This document shows, one piece after another, positions 39,001-51,000 of a stretch of 64,000 nt of DNA (positions are counted from its first letter, which is position 1; each line of letters begins with the position of its first letter). Origin of the DNA: Acanthaster planci (lineage: Eukaryota; Echinodermata; Asteroidea; Valvatida; Acanthasteridae); assembly GCF_001949145.1 (NCBI RefSeq), contig NW_019091428.1:722622-786621 (forward strand). The letters are read 5' to 3'. Made by a program: the position numbers and the translations under genes. The notes beneath the pieces are model-generated. The model saw nothing but the letters and a program-made list of their open reading frames with translations, was not told where the DNA came from and did no database searches.

Positions 39001-42000
39001 AACTTTACGTGGCTTCTGCAGCCCCCAATTGAAACTGTCGTCTATTCATGCAGAGCTGGTGGTTGGGTCCTGGACAACTTTCCCCAGACAAGGGAGCACT
39101 GGACGGCCCTGATCGACCGTGGCCTGGCCCCGGACGAGGTCATCTTCCTGAAGGATGCCAGCGAGAACGGCGCCTACCTCCTGAAGAGGTGGTACAAGCT
39201 GAACAAGGAAGAGGTGGACCGGAAGGTGCAGGAGCGCAAGGACGAGGAGGAGAGAGAGAAGGCCCGGGTCCTGGAGGAGGCGAGGTAGGAGGCATCTTCG
39301 CGTGTCCATCTCATCATCACTACTCGCTCTTCCTACTCTCCCCATCTGGCATAGATGGGGTCACCACACCCTTTTCCTCAAGTCAGAATCTTGTAGTTGG
39401 GTAATTCCAGCAATTAGGGGTCCAAAAGTGTGACATTTTCGTGTCCCTGTTACATCTGACCTTTGTTATTTGACAAGGAAATATTACCGAAATTCATTTC
39501 AAACTGTTGCAATTTGTTTGGCAGGTAATTTGCATTAATTCATCACACATGGAAGTTATAAAATGTGTTCTGAACTTACAAAATCACATGTCAGATGTGA
39601 CAGGGACACACAAAAAATGGACCCCTACTTTCTGGAATTACCCAGTTAGCAAACACAAAAAAGCAAGTCATCAACTATCACATTTGCAATATGACCACCA
39701 AATATCACACTTAACTGGCTCGATGATGCCACAGTCTCCAGAAGCTTGTCTTGGTTTTTCAGAATCATTTCGTCTGTAAGTTGTCTCTCTTCCAGTTGAT
39801 TCTTTCGATATTTTGGATTTCAAGACCATAGTCTAATGTTGCTGTTTTTAGCGTAGTATTTTACTGTATAGATTAGTCACAGCTTCATGTTTATGAAGTT
39901 GCTTTGTTTATGGCTGTGAATAAAAAACTTGATCGTTTAGAGATATATAGTCTCCTAAAACCTTGTCTGTTGTTTCTTGCATGCCTACCATTCATAGGAG
40001 CACGGACTCGGAGAGGTAGTACCATTTTTAAGCTTGTTGTAATGTTCCACAATTGCATATCATGTTTCTCGTGGAAGAGCACATTGATGGTGTATGATTT
40101 TTGGGACATCTGTTGTGTGGATTATGCTGGCCTACTGACACTAATGAAAGTAAAAGGGGACACGGTCTTGGGCATGTGTACTCGTTGGTATATGCAGTGG
40201 TAGAGGTGTGCATTTTCAACTGAATGAGCACAAAAAATGTACTGTCTTCGTCCAGATTTAAAAGTCACCAGAACAAAGCAAACCTGGAATGTTGATGCGT
40301 GTGGTTGTGCTACAAATATATGCTGAGACCATGTTGGAGTTGCATCCAGCAGAAGTGCCTGCAAGTCTCTACGAATCCATCAGAGGGCAAATCCAGCCGC
40401 AGGTCAAGTCACAATCCACTGAAAGGAACTGTGACAAAAGCATTCCTTTGTCATTGTTCACCCTGCTATGTGTGACTTGTGAAAAGGCTCATCACGCCTG
40501 GACTTGTGAAATGACTTGCGATGAACTTGACTACGGTACTAACTGAGGTCTGGGGTACAGAGAGACTTGTGGTCATTGGCATATTTGGGATAAGGACTGA
40601 GTTTTTCCCAGTTTTGTGTCTCTGAAAGCATTGTTTGACACAGACACCATTAAATACCAACATTTGTTTCAGCTGAAAGATAAAAATTATGGAAGAATGC
40701 TTGAACTAAGTACATCCAGTGTTGTGTCTTGAAAATAACTCATTTTCTCCCTCTTGACTCTCGCATCGTCAATGAACAGACTGCAGACAGAGAGAGAACT
40801 GGAGGAAAAGAGGCGGGAAGAGGAGGAAGAGAGAAAGAGGCTTGCTGAGGAGGCGGGAGAAGGAGCTGCAGAAGGAGAAGAAGGTAAATGATGTAGATGT
40901 ATGATCACATGACCTGCTTTTGTCAAATAAGATTTCACAAAATTTGACCTCATTTGTTCTGGTTGAATATTTCTCATTGAAAACTTTGCACAGCTCAACT
41001 TCAAGACATAGATGTGCTAGGTTATTCTTTCTCTTGCCGTCGTCTAAGAACTGTTTGGACCAATATATGTTTAAATGTTAAATACATCAGTGATATTTTG
41101 GACAAGAATGACATTTGGACTGCTGCTGAAGTCCTGTGTCCTTTCCAATAAAGGTCCATGGCGTTTTGCTCTGCTAGGAAAAATGCTGTTTTGTTGAAAA
41201 CTTCCTCAAAAGGTTTCCTTGAAAAATTAGGCATCATTTTAAAATTCCTATTGGTTGACTATAGGACAGGGCCATTTTATTGAAAATAATAACAGTGACT
41301 TGTGTTGAGTGAACAATGGAGGGGGTGTTGCTCCGCTGAAACCACATAGCCTTGGGAGTGATGCAATGCATAAGCATTTATCGCTTAGAGTTGGCCACTT
41401 GAGAACACTTCACCTGATAGCCAACCGATAATAAATGTATCGGTCGGACCGTTCTGTCCGACACCCACCCGATAAGATTTTGAAATGGTGCTTTAATGAT
41501 ACACAGAGTGTGTAATTATTGAACATTGTGACTGGAGGGACCACTGAAATGGAACTTCATTTGTAAAATTTGGTTTCATTGTGAGGCCAACTTTACAAAT
41601 GTTGATTTACATGTAGATTGACGTGGTTTGTGTGGCTGTTGCATGTGCATATGTGCATGTATGAATGAAGCATGGACTTGTCGCTTGCATGTTTTGGGCA
41701 TGTAAAATTAGCAGCAATGAAGTTTGCAATTTTCTACCAGAGCTTTTTTTTTAACGTGTCTGCTCTTTTCATCACATCGGAAGTTTAGATTTTTAAACTG
41801 TCACTGCTTGGAAAACAAAGAGCATGGATCAAGTACAGTATTTTTTTTTCATTGAGGGCGAGGTACGGTGCCACTGTGTTCACCTGTGTTAACCCGTCCA
41901 TTTTGGCCCACCTGTTCATTCTGATCCTTTGTGCCACTGTGGCCACCAGTCAGTCCATTGTGGCAACCTGTTATGACAACTGTATTATCACCACCTGTAA

Positions 42001-45000
42001 ATGGCAGGTGTTTATTTTGTCCAGTTTGGCCCGTTATTACCACCTGTTTGACCAGCCATTCATTTTGGCTACCTGCTCACAGAGTCCACCTGTTCACTGC
42101 CACCACCTGTCCTCTGGAACAACGTGTACTTGTTTATTGTGGTCAGTGCCCGTCACCTGTCCATTATGTAAAGTGGTCAAGTGTTTGTTGTAGCTACCTG
42201 CGTGTTGTTGTCAATTCTTGTAATTAATTGATATTCTAACTGACAAGTTCATCAGCTGTTGAGACAAGTTTACAAAAATAGAAAAAAAAAGTTCATTTTT
42301 TGGGAAAGGAACAAATCTCTCCCAAGAGATAAAATGTAGACATAGACATAATCCAGTTCCATCCATCTTTGGTTGATCGCTGTCTGCCTCCCACTTTAAA
42401 AATCATCACCGCCTCTTCAGAAGGAGAACCCAAACAGGAGGAGGAGGAAGAAGAAAAGGAAGGTGGGGAGAAAGAGGAAGGCGAGGTGGAGAAAACCGAG
42501 CAGCCCACTGAAGAGGCAGAGCCGGAACCGGCGGAGGCAACAGAGGATGGAGGTAGACACACACGCCCACGCTCCCACCTGCTCTGTGTGAACGCACTCC
42601 TTTCCTCCAAATGCTTTGCACACGATTCCTTCTCTGTTGTATAGTGCCTGTAGTCACAGCACTTTCTCTTTCTCTGTTCAGCACAATTTCAAATGCAAAA
42701 AATCTACATACGTTTCTCTTAAAGAGTGCACAGGCTTGGAAGCTTTATACAGTGAATGAAAACACTGCACTGGTGGTTACAAGATAAAATAAAACATGTT
42801 AGGAACAACCTTGTTGTACTTTTGTTATCAATGTGGAGTTTAAGTTTAAGCAAGCACAGAACTGCACTGTAGTGTTTGTACTTCAGTATATGTGGCTGGC
42901 TAGTGTTTCACTTAAAGACTGTTTTTTTTGTTGGGGATCACCCAAGTCCTGAGTTTGACTTTGATAAATTGTGTTGATTTGAGGTCAGTTCCTTTGGCAA
43001 GTCCCCAAGAAAATGAAGCCAAAGGTGATTTATAAAGAGGAACCAAATCCAACCATCAGTAGGCACGAAGGAATGTGTGTCGAGGTATATGACCTGACAC
43101 AGGCATGGACAAATTTCCTGGGCAAAAGTGGATGTTTGATGAATGTCTGGTATAGCAGCATTCATTACATCAGCATCCTTATGTCTCATGAGATCTCCAA
43201 ATACTCTCTGGCTGTTCCCTCAACGCCCACATCACCTGTTACCTTGATAAACTATGTAGCTCACGAAGTACTTTGAGTGCATGGAGCAGTATATTGATAT
43301 GAAAACAAAACAGGTGTTTCCACAGCTCTCATGTATAGAAAGGTACCGTGATCTTCAACTTTCCGTGAACAACTCTTGCCAATTCTCCTTTTCTTTTTAA
43401 GGAATGCAGTGCTTTCTTTGGTTTATAACTGCACCATAATGCGAGCTGTTTTCACGTTTGCCCAAAGTACAAAGATGCAGATTTTTACCTTCATCCTGTT
43501 GAGCCCTTTCCTCCTACAACAAAGTTTGCAAAGCAGAAATGCTCTCAGAGACAGTTAGAATTGTTGCAAGCTGATCGTCTTGCCTCCATGCTTTGCTCCC
43601 CTTCTCATGCTACGCCCTCATCAGCTTTGCTGGCCACGCCCACGATCACCGAGCCCAGCACGGCAGTCTCTGCCATGGACGTTGACGCGAAGACTTCAGG
43701 TAGAATTGCATCATGGCTCGGCTGCATGAATCATGGCTTTAGTTTGCTGTGGATTTTAAGATTCGTGACAAAAGCCAGACAGTTGCATGTTGCCTGCTCT
43801 CTCAAATCATTGAGTTGTGTTTCTCTCTGTGTGGCAGCACTTTTATATTTTTCATTCCTTTTTGTGTCTTTACTTTTAAATTTTTAAAAGTGTTTGAATA
43901 GCGACTGGAAGTGAAAAAGCTGTTCATCCTTTCCATTGCACTTTGTGACATTTAGGGCTTGGTCCTTTGTGAGGGAATAATGCAGATGTTTAACGGGGAA
44001 GTTATAGATGCTGAGGGATTTGATTCAAACTTTGTGACATAAATTTGAAGCCTTTAATAAATTAGCCTGATATGTCATTTTGACTCAAACCTTTGTGAGG
44101 GAATAATGCAGATGTTTAACGTGGAAGTTATTGATGCTGAGTGATTTGATTCAAACTTTGTGACAGAAATTTGAAGCCTTTAATAAATTAGCCTGATATA
44201 TCATTTTGACTCAAACCGGCAAGCAGAGGTCTTGACTTGTAAGCAGGAGGTCGTGGGTTTGAACCCCACCCAAGTGTCAAAGCCTGCAAACTTTTTTTGC
44301 AAGCCCTCAGACATCACTGAGTATCTGCCTTGAGCAGAGGCACCCTCCTCATTGGTTGAAAAGAACCAGGATGGTCGGGAGAGCTTATTTTGCTGGTAGT
44401 GACGCGACTGTAACATGTGCATTTCGTATTTGTCTGTGAACCGGGAAGTGTAGTTCCAACTTCCCGTCACAGGAGCCTCCATTGCTAGGAAAATTGCACC
44501 CTCTGTTGGTCAAGTTCAGGGCTCATGCATTCATAAGTATATATTGGTGAAGGGTGAAACCCCTAGAAAAGTCTTGCTATGTTTAAGTTCATCACAAATA
44601 CAGGTGATTCACAATAGTGCGCCACCAAGAGTTTGCAATGCGTTGGCCAATCATAACGCGCAAATTTTGTCAACCTTTCCAAATGCGCATTGGGTGGACA
44701 AATTTTGCGCATTGTGATTGGCCAACATGTTGCAAACTCCTGGTGGTGCACTATTGTGAAACGGCCGTATTGTCAAATCTGAAGTCTGTAATGGCCTGAA
44801 AATCTTGTTCAAGAAACCTTTCTTGATTGATATTTTTGGTTTTAGACCCAGTAAAACATAGGCCAATTACATTTTGCTCATAAATATGCATGGAGTGGGT
44901 GTAGTGACTGCATTTCATACCCAACACTTTTCTGTTGACTGAATTTTACAACCTGGGCATTTCTTAAATTCTGAACTGAAAAATTCTGAGATGCAACAAT

Positions 45001-48000
45001 TAAGACATTTGAACTTAATTTGAATAAGTGAGGGCAAAACTCATTTATGCAAATGTAAGATTTTACGCCTATCTTTTTTTGTGTGAAATGTATTAGTTTG
45101 GTTCTGTCATCATCACCCTTCATCCACATCATTTTATTGTTTTTGCTTTCCTCATTGTTACCATACCCAACACCCTACCTTGAATCTTTGCCGACTTTTG
45201 CTGCAAAATCCCTACAACTAACTTTTTCCACTAAAACTTCAAACCACCCCCACCTCCGTTGGCCTGCCCACCCTCATGCCATCATACACATATCAGATCA
45301 GTTTGCTGAGCCCCCTAAAGTGGTGATTGGACAAACCTCATCAGGTGATATTACTGGGGTGGATGGAGAAGGTAATGAAGCACTTTGATTGGTCCATGGC
45401 GTGAATAGTCATTTCATATGCATATTCATCTCATTTCCATATTCATTTCTGCTGGTGTTGGTGATCACAGCTTGAATTGTGTCTGAAAAATATTTCTGTA
45501 TTGCGAGTTCCACTCGCATAATGCCATTTTGTTTTGGCATTTTTTTTAATTAGGAATGTCATCTTTGTCAATTATGCATCTTGCCTTTTAAAGAAATTTT
45601 GAGGTGTATACCATTTGTTAGATTTAAGAATCAGATATTAATTCTGTGGGAAATTATACTTTTTACTGTTGCAACTTATTGGACAGCTATATTTTGATGT
45701 TTAGAGAAATTTTATTTGCTTTATTCTTGTATTGCAAATTCAACTTGATGAGTTTAATATCCATGTGGATATGTCAATTTATCCGGAACATAAGGAGCTT
45801 CTTGAGAAATGGTTTTATTCATTAGAGCACTTTCACATGTTTGGTCACTTTTTAAGGTCTACAGATTATGGTCATTTTTCAAGTGTGGCAAAGTCTTTAG
45901 TTTCAGCTTCATCATGGACACTAGAATTTTCACATTAGGACTCAGATTGAAATGAAGCCTGGAGCCAAAGCCAAATGTGCAGTCGAGCTTTTTTAGACCC
46001 CATGCGAGACCTTAATGCTTTCCAATCGCTTCATTAGGCAAAGGCACGGAGGACGCAGAGCATGGGGAAGAAGAGGAGGAGCACCTGGAGACTCCGCCCC
46101 CCGTGGAGGACCCCTTGCCCCCTGAGGGCCTGGAGACCACCCAGTTCAAGGAACTGCGCACCGAATTTGAGCGCGAGTGGCCATCAGTACAGGCCTTGGT
46201 GACGGGCATGCTGAACGTGGAACCCATCGTGGTGGACATCGAGAATCGTCAGGTAGAGGACTTGACGAAAGAAGCCTTCACTGCCGTAGAACGTGAGTTC
46301 ATCCTCAGTCTTTTGCTCAAGTGTAACAGGGAGGGGCTGGTCAGACCAACATTGTTTAGAGACTCGGTGTAACACTGTCGTCATATTTGTGACAGCGTTT
46401 GACCCAACTTCTTGTACCTGCTAAGGAGAAAACTGCATAAGCAGATTTTTTAATTAGCAGATACAAGTGGAGAGCCAGTCTCAACTACTGCACTCTGGAT
46501 GCCTCTTTGGTTGCTTACCATATTTTTTGCTAAGAATGGATAACCTGTGAATAATTAGTGAATTATTATGCTGAGCTGCTTTGTGAAATTGGTGCTTGGG
46601 AAGATGCTGGTTGTGCTCATTCAGCAGTTTTTGCTAAGTTCTGTCGACTGTAGACAGGGTCCGTTAGTCTCCACAAGGAACACGCTGTAGGTTACAAAAA
46701 CTCACTTAGCACTGACTCCAAGTGAAGTGTGTGTCATTTTCTGCAAAGGACCCTCGGGTGAAGTTTTGAACATCAAGTAAGCAAGATTGACTCCTGCAGT
46801 ACATCATTCAGTTTGAAGGTTCACTTCTTGCTCCCTTGTATTCCAGAGCCTTTCTCCTACCGCCCATGGGAGTATACCAGCATCGATCTGGACGAAGAGG
46901 AAGAAGATGCAGAGGCAGAGGAGGAAGATGAGATGGAAGAGGAGGAGGTAAGTCAGTGTCACATGTGAAAGTTCCTGCCGCTGCCATAACTTTCGGGTTG
47001 AGCTGAAGACATCTTATTGGCCGCAAACCACATATACAATATAAGGTGGTTTTGTGCTCATTCCGTTGAAAATTTAGGGGTATGTTCCATGCATTGTTTT
47101 AGCCAAATTTGGCTGGGGCATGCCATCACTGCCAGTACAAACATGGTTCTTAGAAGCAGGCAACAATACTGCCCTCTACACAGTGATAACAAAGATCTAA
47201 TTTGTCCAAGACCGGTTCCACTGACATGTTTAACAACCGTGTGAACCGTAATTGATTAAAATTGGCTTTTTGGAAATGTAGGTTCAGTATAATTTGGAAA
47301 AAGAATTCTTTTTTTTTTAAAATCGAACTTCAAACACATCGATCTCTAACTCTCTGTAGAGGACACCTGTCAGATATTGAAACAGAAAGCATCAACTCTG
47401 AAATCTGAAAGATTATTCTTTATAAATTATGCCTAAACAGTACAAATTTTTTTATGACCCCCCCAAAAAAGGACGAAGAGATGATGAAGAACAAAAAGAA
47501 GCAGTTTGGCGACACCAAGCACTTCTGCCCCGTCCAGTACAAGGACAGCTATGTGCTGTGGCCTGGTAACCCCGAGATTGCTGCGAAGTACCGGGAGAAG
47601 GTCTACTACTTTTCCAGCACCGAATCCCGGGACAAGTTCCTGGCTGAGCCCATGCTGTACGTGGCTAAGGGCAAACCATTCCAGGTGAGTTTGGAAGGAG
47701 AATGGTGTTCCTCCTCTTGTCATTTTTGGCTAAATCTATTCAATTAGTTACAAGTTACCAGAGTAACTTCCCGCGTGAACTTGAGCAGGGTTGTGTTCAA
47801 CTCCATCACAAGTCCATCACAAGTCCCTGCAAGTCCATCACAAGTCCCTGCAAGTCCATCACAAGTCCCTGCAAGTCCATTACAAGTCCCTGCAAGTCCA
47901 TCACAACTCCATCACAAGTCCCTGCAAGTCCATCACAAGTCCATCTCAAGTCCCTGCAAGTCCATCACAACTCCATCACAAGTCCCTGCAAGTCCATCAC

Positions 48001-51000
48001 AAGTCCATCTCAAGTCCCTGCAAGTCCATCACAAGTCCATCTCAAGTCGTTCAGTCTTAAGCCAATTCACAAGCTATTCAAATGAACTGTAACAAAAGCA
48101 TTCTTTTTCATTGTTCACCCTGTTACTTATGACTGGCCTCGGGAAGGGACTTGTGAAGGGACTTGTGCAAGGACTTGTTCCTGTGAAAGGACCACCATTC
48201 CTGTGGACAGTTTTTGCTCGGTCTTGGTCTTTAGTCTCCTCCCATTTTGCCTCTCTATTCCAGCCCCCTCCCGTCCGTCTCCTCATCCTGGGGCCCCGGG
48301 GCGCAGGCAAGACCCTACACGGACGCTACCTGGCCGAGAACCTGGGCCTCTTCCACATCTGCTTCAAGGAGCGGCTGCAGGAGCTAGTCATCGCCAAGAC
48401 CAAGAAGAAGATCGGCCCCGAGTACGAGGAGGAGGAAGAGGAGCCGGACAGCGAGCCGGAGGAGGAGGAGGCAACATCGGGAGGAGAGGCTGGGACCGGA
48501 GCGGGCGAGAGCCAGACTGCTCCAGCTGGTGTGGAAGGCTCAGGTGAGTAGACAACCCACTGCTGTTTAATGATAAGGTTTGTGATCAGAACAGTGGCAC
48601 CATAAGCAAGAGAGGCCATGCACACTGACACTACCCCACTGGCACATTGTGTGCATGTGCAGGTGGGCATGTATAATGCATGTGCCTTGCATGACTGTTC
48701 ATTCAAACATCGGTCTGTTGGAAACAAATCCTTCATACCATGGTAGCTCACCGACGCAGATTTAGATGGTCTATTTACAGTACCTCCTGAGGATAATGTG
48801 AGCGTATGTAATGTGAACATTATATGAACGCTTGAAATCATCTGCACACATTTGAGCTTCCACCTCCAAATACGGCCCCCTTGGAAATGAAGCCTTGCCT
48901 CCTTTGTAGCATTCGGTTAGATTTATTCGAGCGTTATTATTCATAACATCGTTTTGTTTTGAAATGGTATAAAAGGTGAAGCAGACGAAGCTGCCTCTGC
49001 CGAAAACAAAGAAGAAACAGAAGAGGTGAGACCGAGAATTTGTTAGAAAATTCCAACATTTAGCACTGTGCTTCCCCCCATCCTAGGTTCCTAATAGTTT
49101 TCATTCGTCTGATCCTTTTTATCCACATGTCTGTCCCCTGCCTGTGTGTCAGTGTCCCTTGTCACTTGCCTCTGGGCAAAATTTTCTCAGGATCAAACTG
49201 TTCGTCAGTCAGTGCATCTGGGACTTTGTTTATGAAGGTGATCAGGTGATGGTGAAGCATGTTGAAATTAGTTGACATCTGCAGGAGGTTCTTGGAACAG
49301 GAAACAGGAAAAAGGGTTGTCGTTTTTTAGAGAAATTTCCCCTCAGAGAAATTGCCCACGAAAAACTTTTTAGGGGAAAGGAAAATATCTGTATCAAAGA
49401 TCAAAGTAAAGTTAATCAATGTTGTGGTGTCCATCACAAGTCCATTATCCATTGCAAGTTAAGTTACAAGCTGTCTAGATGAACTGAGATAAAAGCAATC
49501 CTTTGTCATTGTTTGGCTTCTGCTGTGGGTTACAGGATTTGTGAATTAACTTGCAATTTGCGTGTGACAGGCCTGTGATGGAGTAGACTATATCACCTGG
49601 AAATCGTTTTGATATTTGCTTCTTATCCTTCCAATAGCCGGAGGAGGAGCCGGAGATTGAGTGGACGGAAGAGGAAGAGAACATCAAAGGCAACCTGATG
49701 GAGGAAGAATCTTTGACCCCCGACACCTTGGAGAAGATCGTCCCCGGCTGGTGGAACTCCGAGCCGTTCAAGTAGGTTCTGTACTCAGATTCACTCGGGG
49801 ACTAAGTTTTGCTTGTAGATATATCATGTAGAAATGAAAGCGTGGGGATGTCGGTAATGGGCCAAGAAATATGTCTCTGTCATAACAATACCGACCCCAA
49901 CTCCTCATATGTACCCACTTGCACTCAAGAATCTAACAACTTAGTTTGGACATTTGAAATTCTTGAACAATATGCAGAGCTTCATCAACTTGCTTGGAGA
50001 TATTTTTTTTTTCCGTAGAAAGTGGTAGGATTTACTGTTTGTTTTTGCAGCAAATGGAAGGTGTTTGAAAAATGAAAGTTTTGTGGAAAATGCAGCTAAG
50101 CCTGACAAAAGCACTTGAAATCTGACTTGCATTTTAGCCAGGAGAGTTCCACTGCTTCACGGCAGAAGCCCACTTGCTGGTTTTGTGCAGCTGTTGTGTC
50201 GTGTTTTTTCAACAGGCCTCATTGTCTTTGTCTTCCTAGTTCCATTTTCCTACAATGATGCTGTTGTGCTTCGAAAGTAGACGAAATTCCTGGCTTGCAT
50301 TTCTTGGTAGTCAGTCTTCCACTTTTCGAATGATCAACAGGATTTGTCCTGGAAGGCTTCCTCGACATCTTTGCAAAAGGCCCATTTCCTAGCTTTGCAC
50401 AGCCTGACAAGTCTTGTATTCCTGCTTTTCATTTTGGACTCCTCCATTTTCCGAACAGGTCCACCGGATTTGTCCTGGAGGGCTTCCCACGCACTGTTGA
50501 GGAGGCCCACTACCTGGCAGAGCATGGCCTCTTCCCGGACGCGGCCGTCATCCTCGCGGTGGAGGACGCAGACATCCAGGGCCGCCTTCTGCCGCCCAAG
50601 CTGGACAAGTGGAAGAAGAAGCGGGACCGGCGACTGGCGCGGAAGGAGCGGCGCAAGCTGCGCAAGAAGAAAGAGCGGGAGGCCATGATCAACAAGAGGA
50701 GGCAGGAGCTGGTTGCCGAGGTGGCGGAGAGGAAGGCTGAGAGAATCGTGAGTAGCTTCGCTTAGGGAAAATAGCTGTCTTTCAGGCGTGTTTTTTCCTT
50801 GACCTTGAAGCATTTTTTCGGCATTTCATCCTCTGACCAAGTCGTCAGAATGCAAAGACAGATAATTGGGCAATCAGGGATCTCCACAGCTCTCTGTGCT
50901 AAGCCACCTGGAGGAAAAGCTGTATTTTGAAAGTCAAAATTGTCAAATAATTTCTTGAAATTCAAGCAGCTTCAAAGATTTTTACTCAGTGAAGATTTGC

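Noticed and set aside
44222-44275. tRNA-Thr gene
   Set aside because: Only anticodon and T arms are present; acceptor stem and D arm cannot be formed, so a SINE fragment fits better.
47702-48092. Repetitive Ser/Pro/Lys/Ile protein-like frames
   Set aside because: Produced by the 21-bp minisatellite reading open in several frames.
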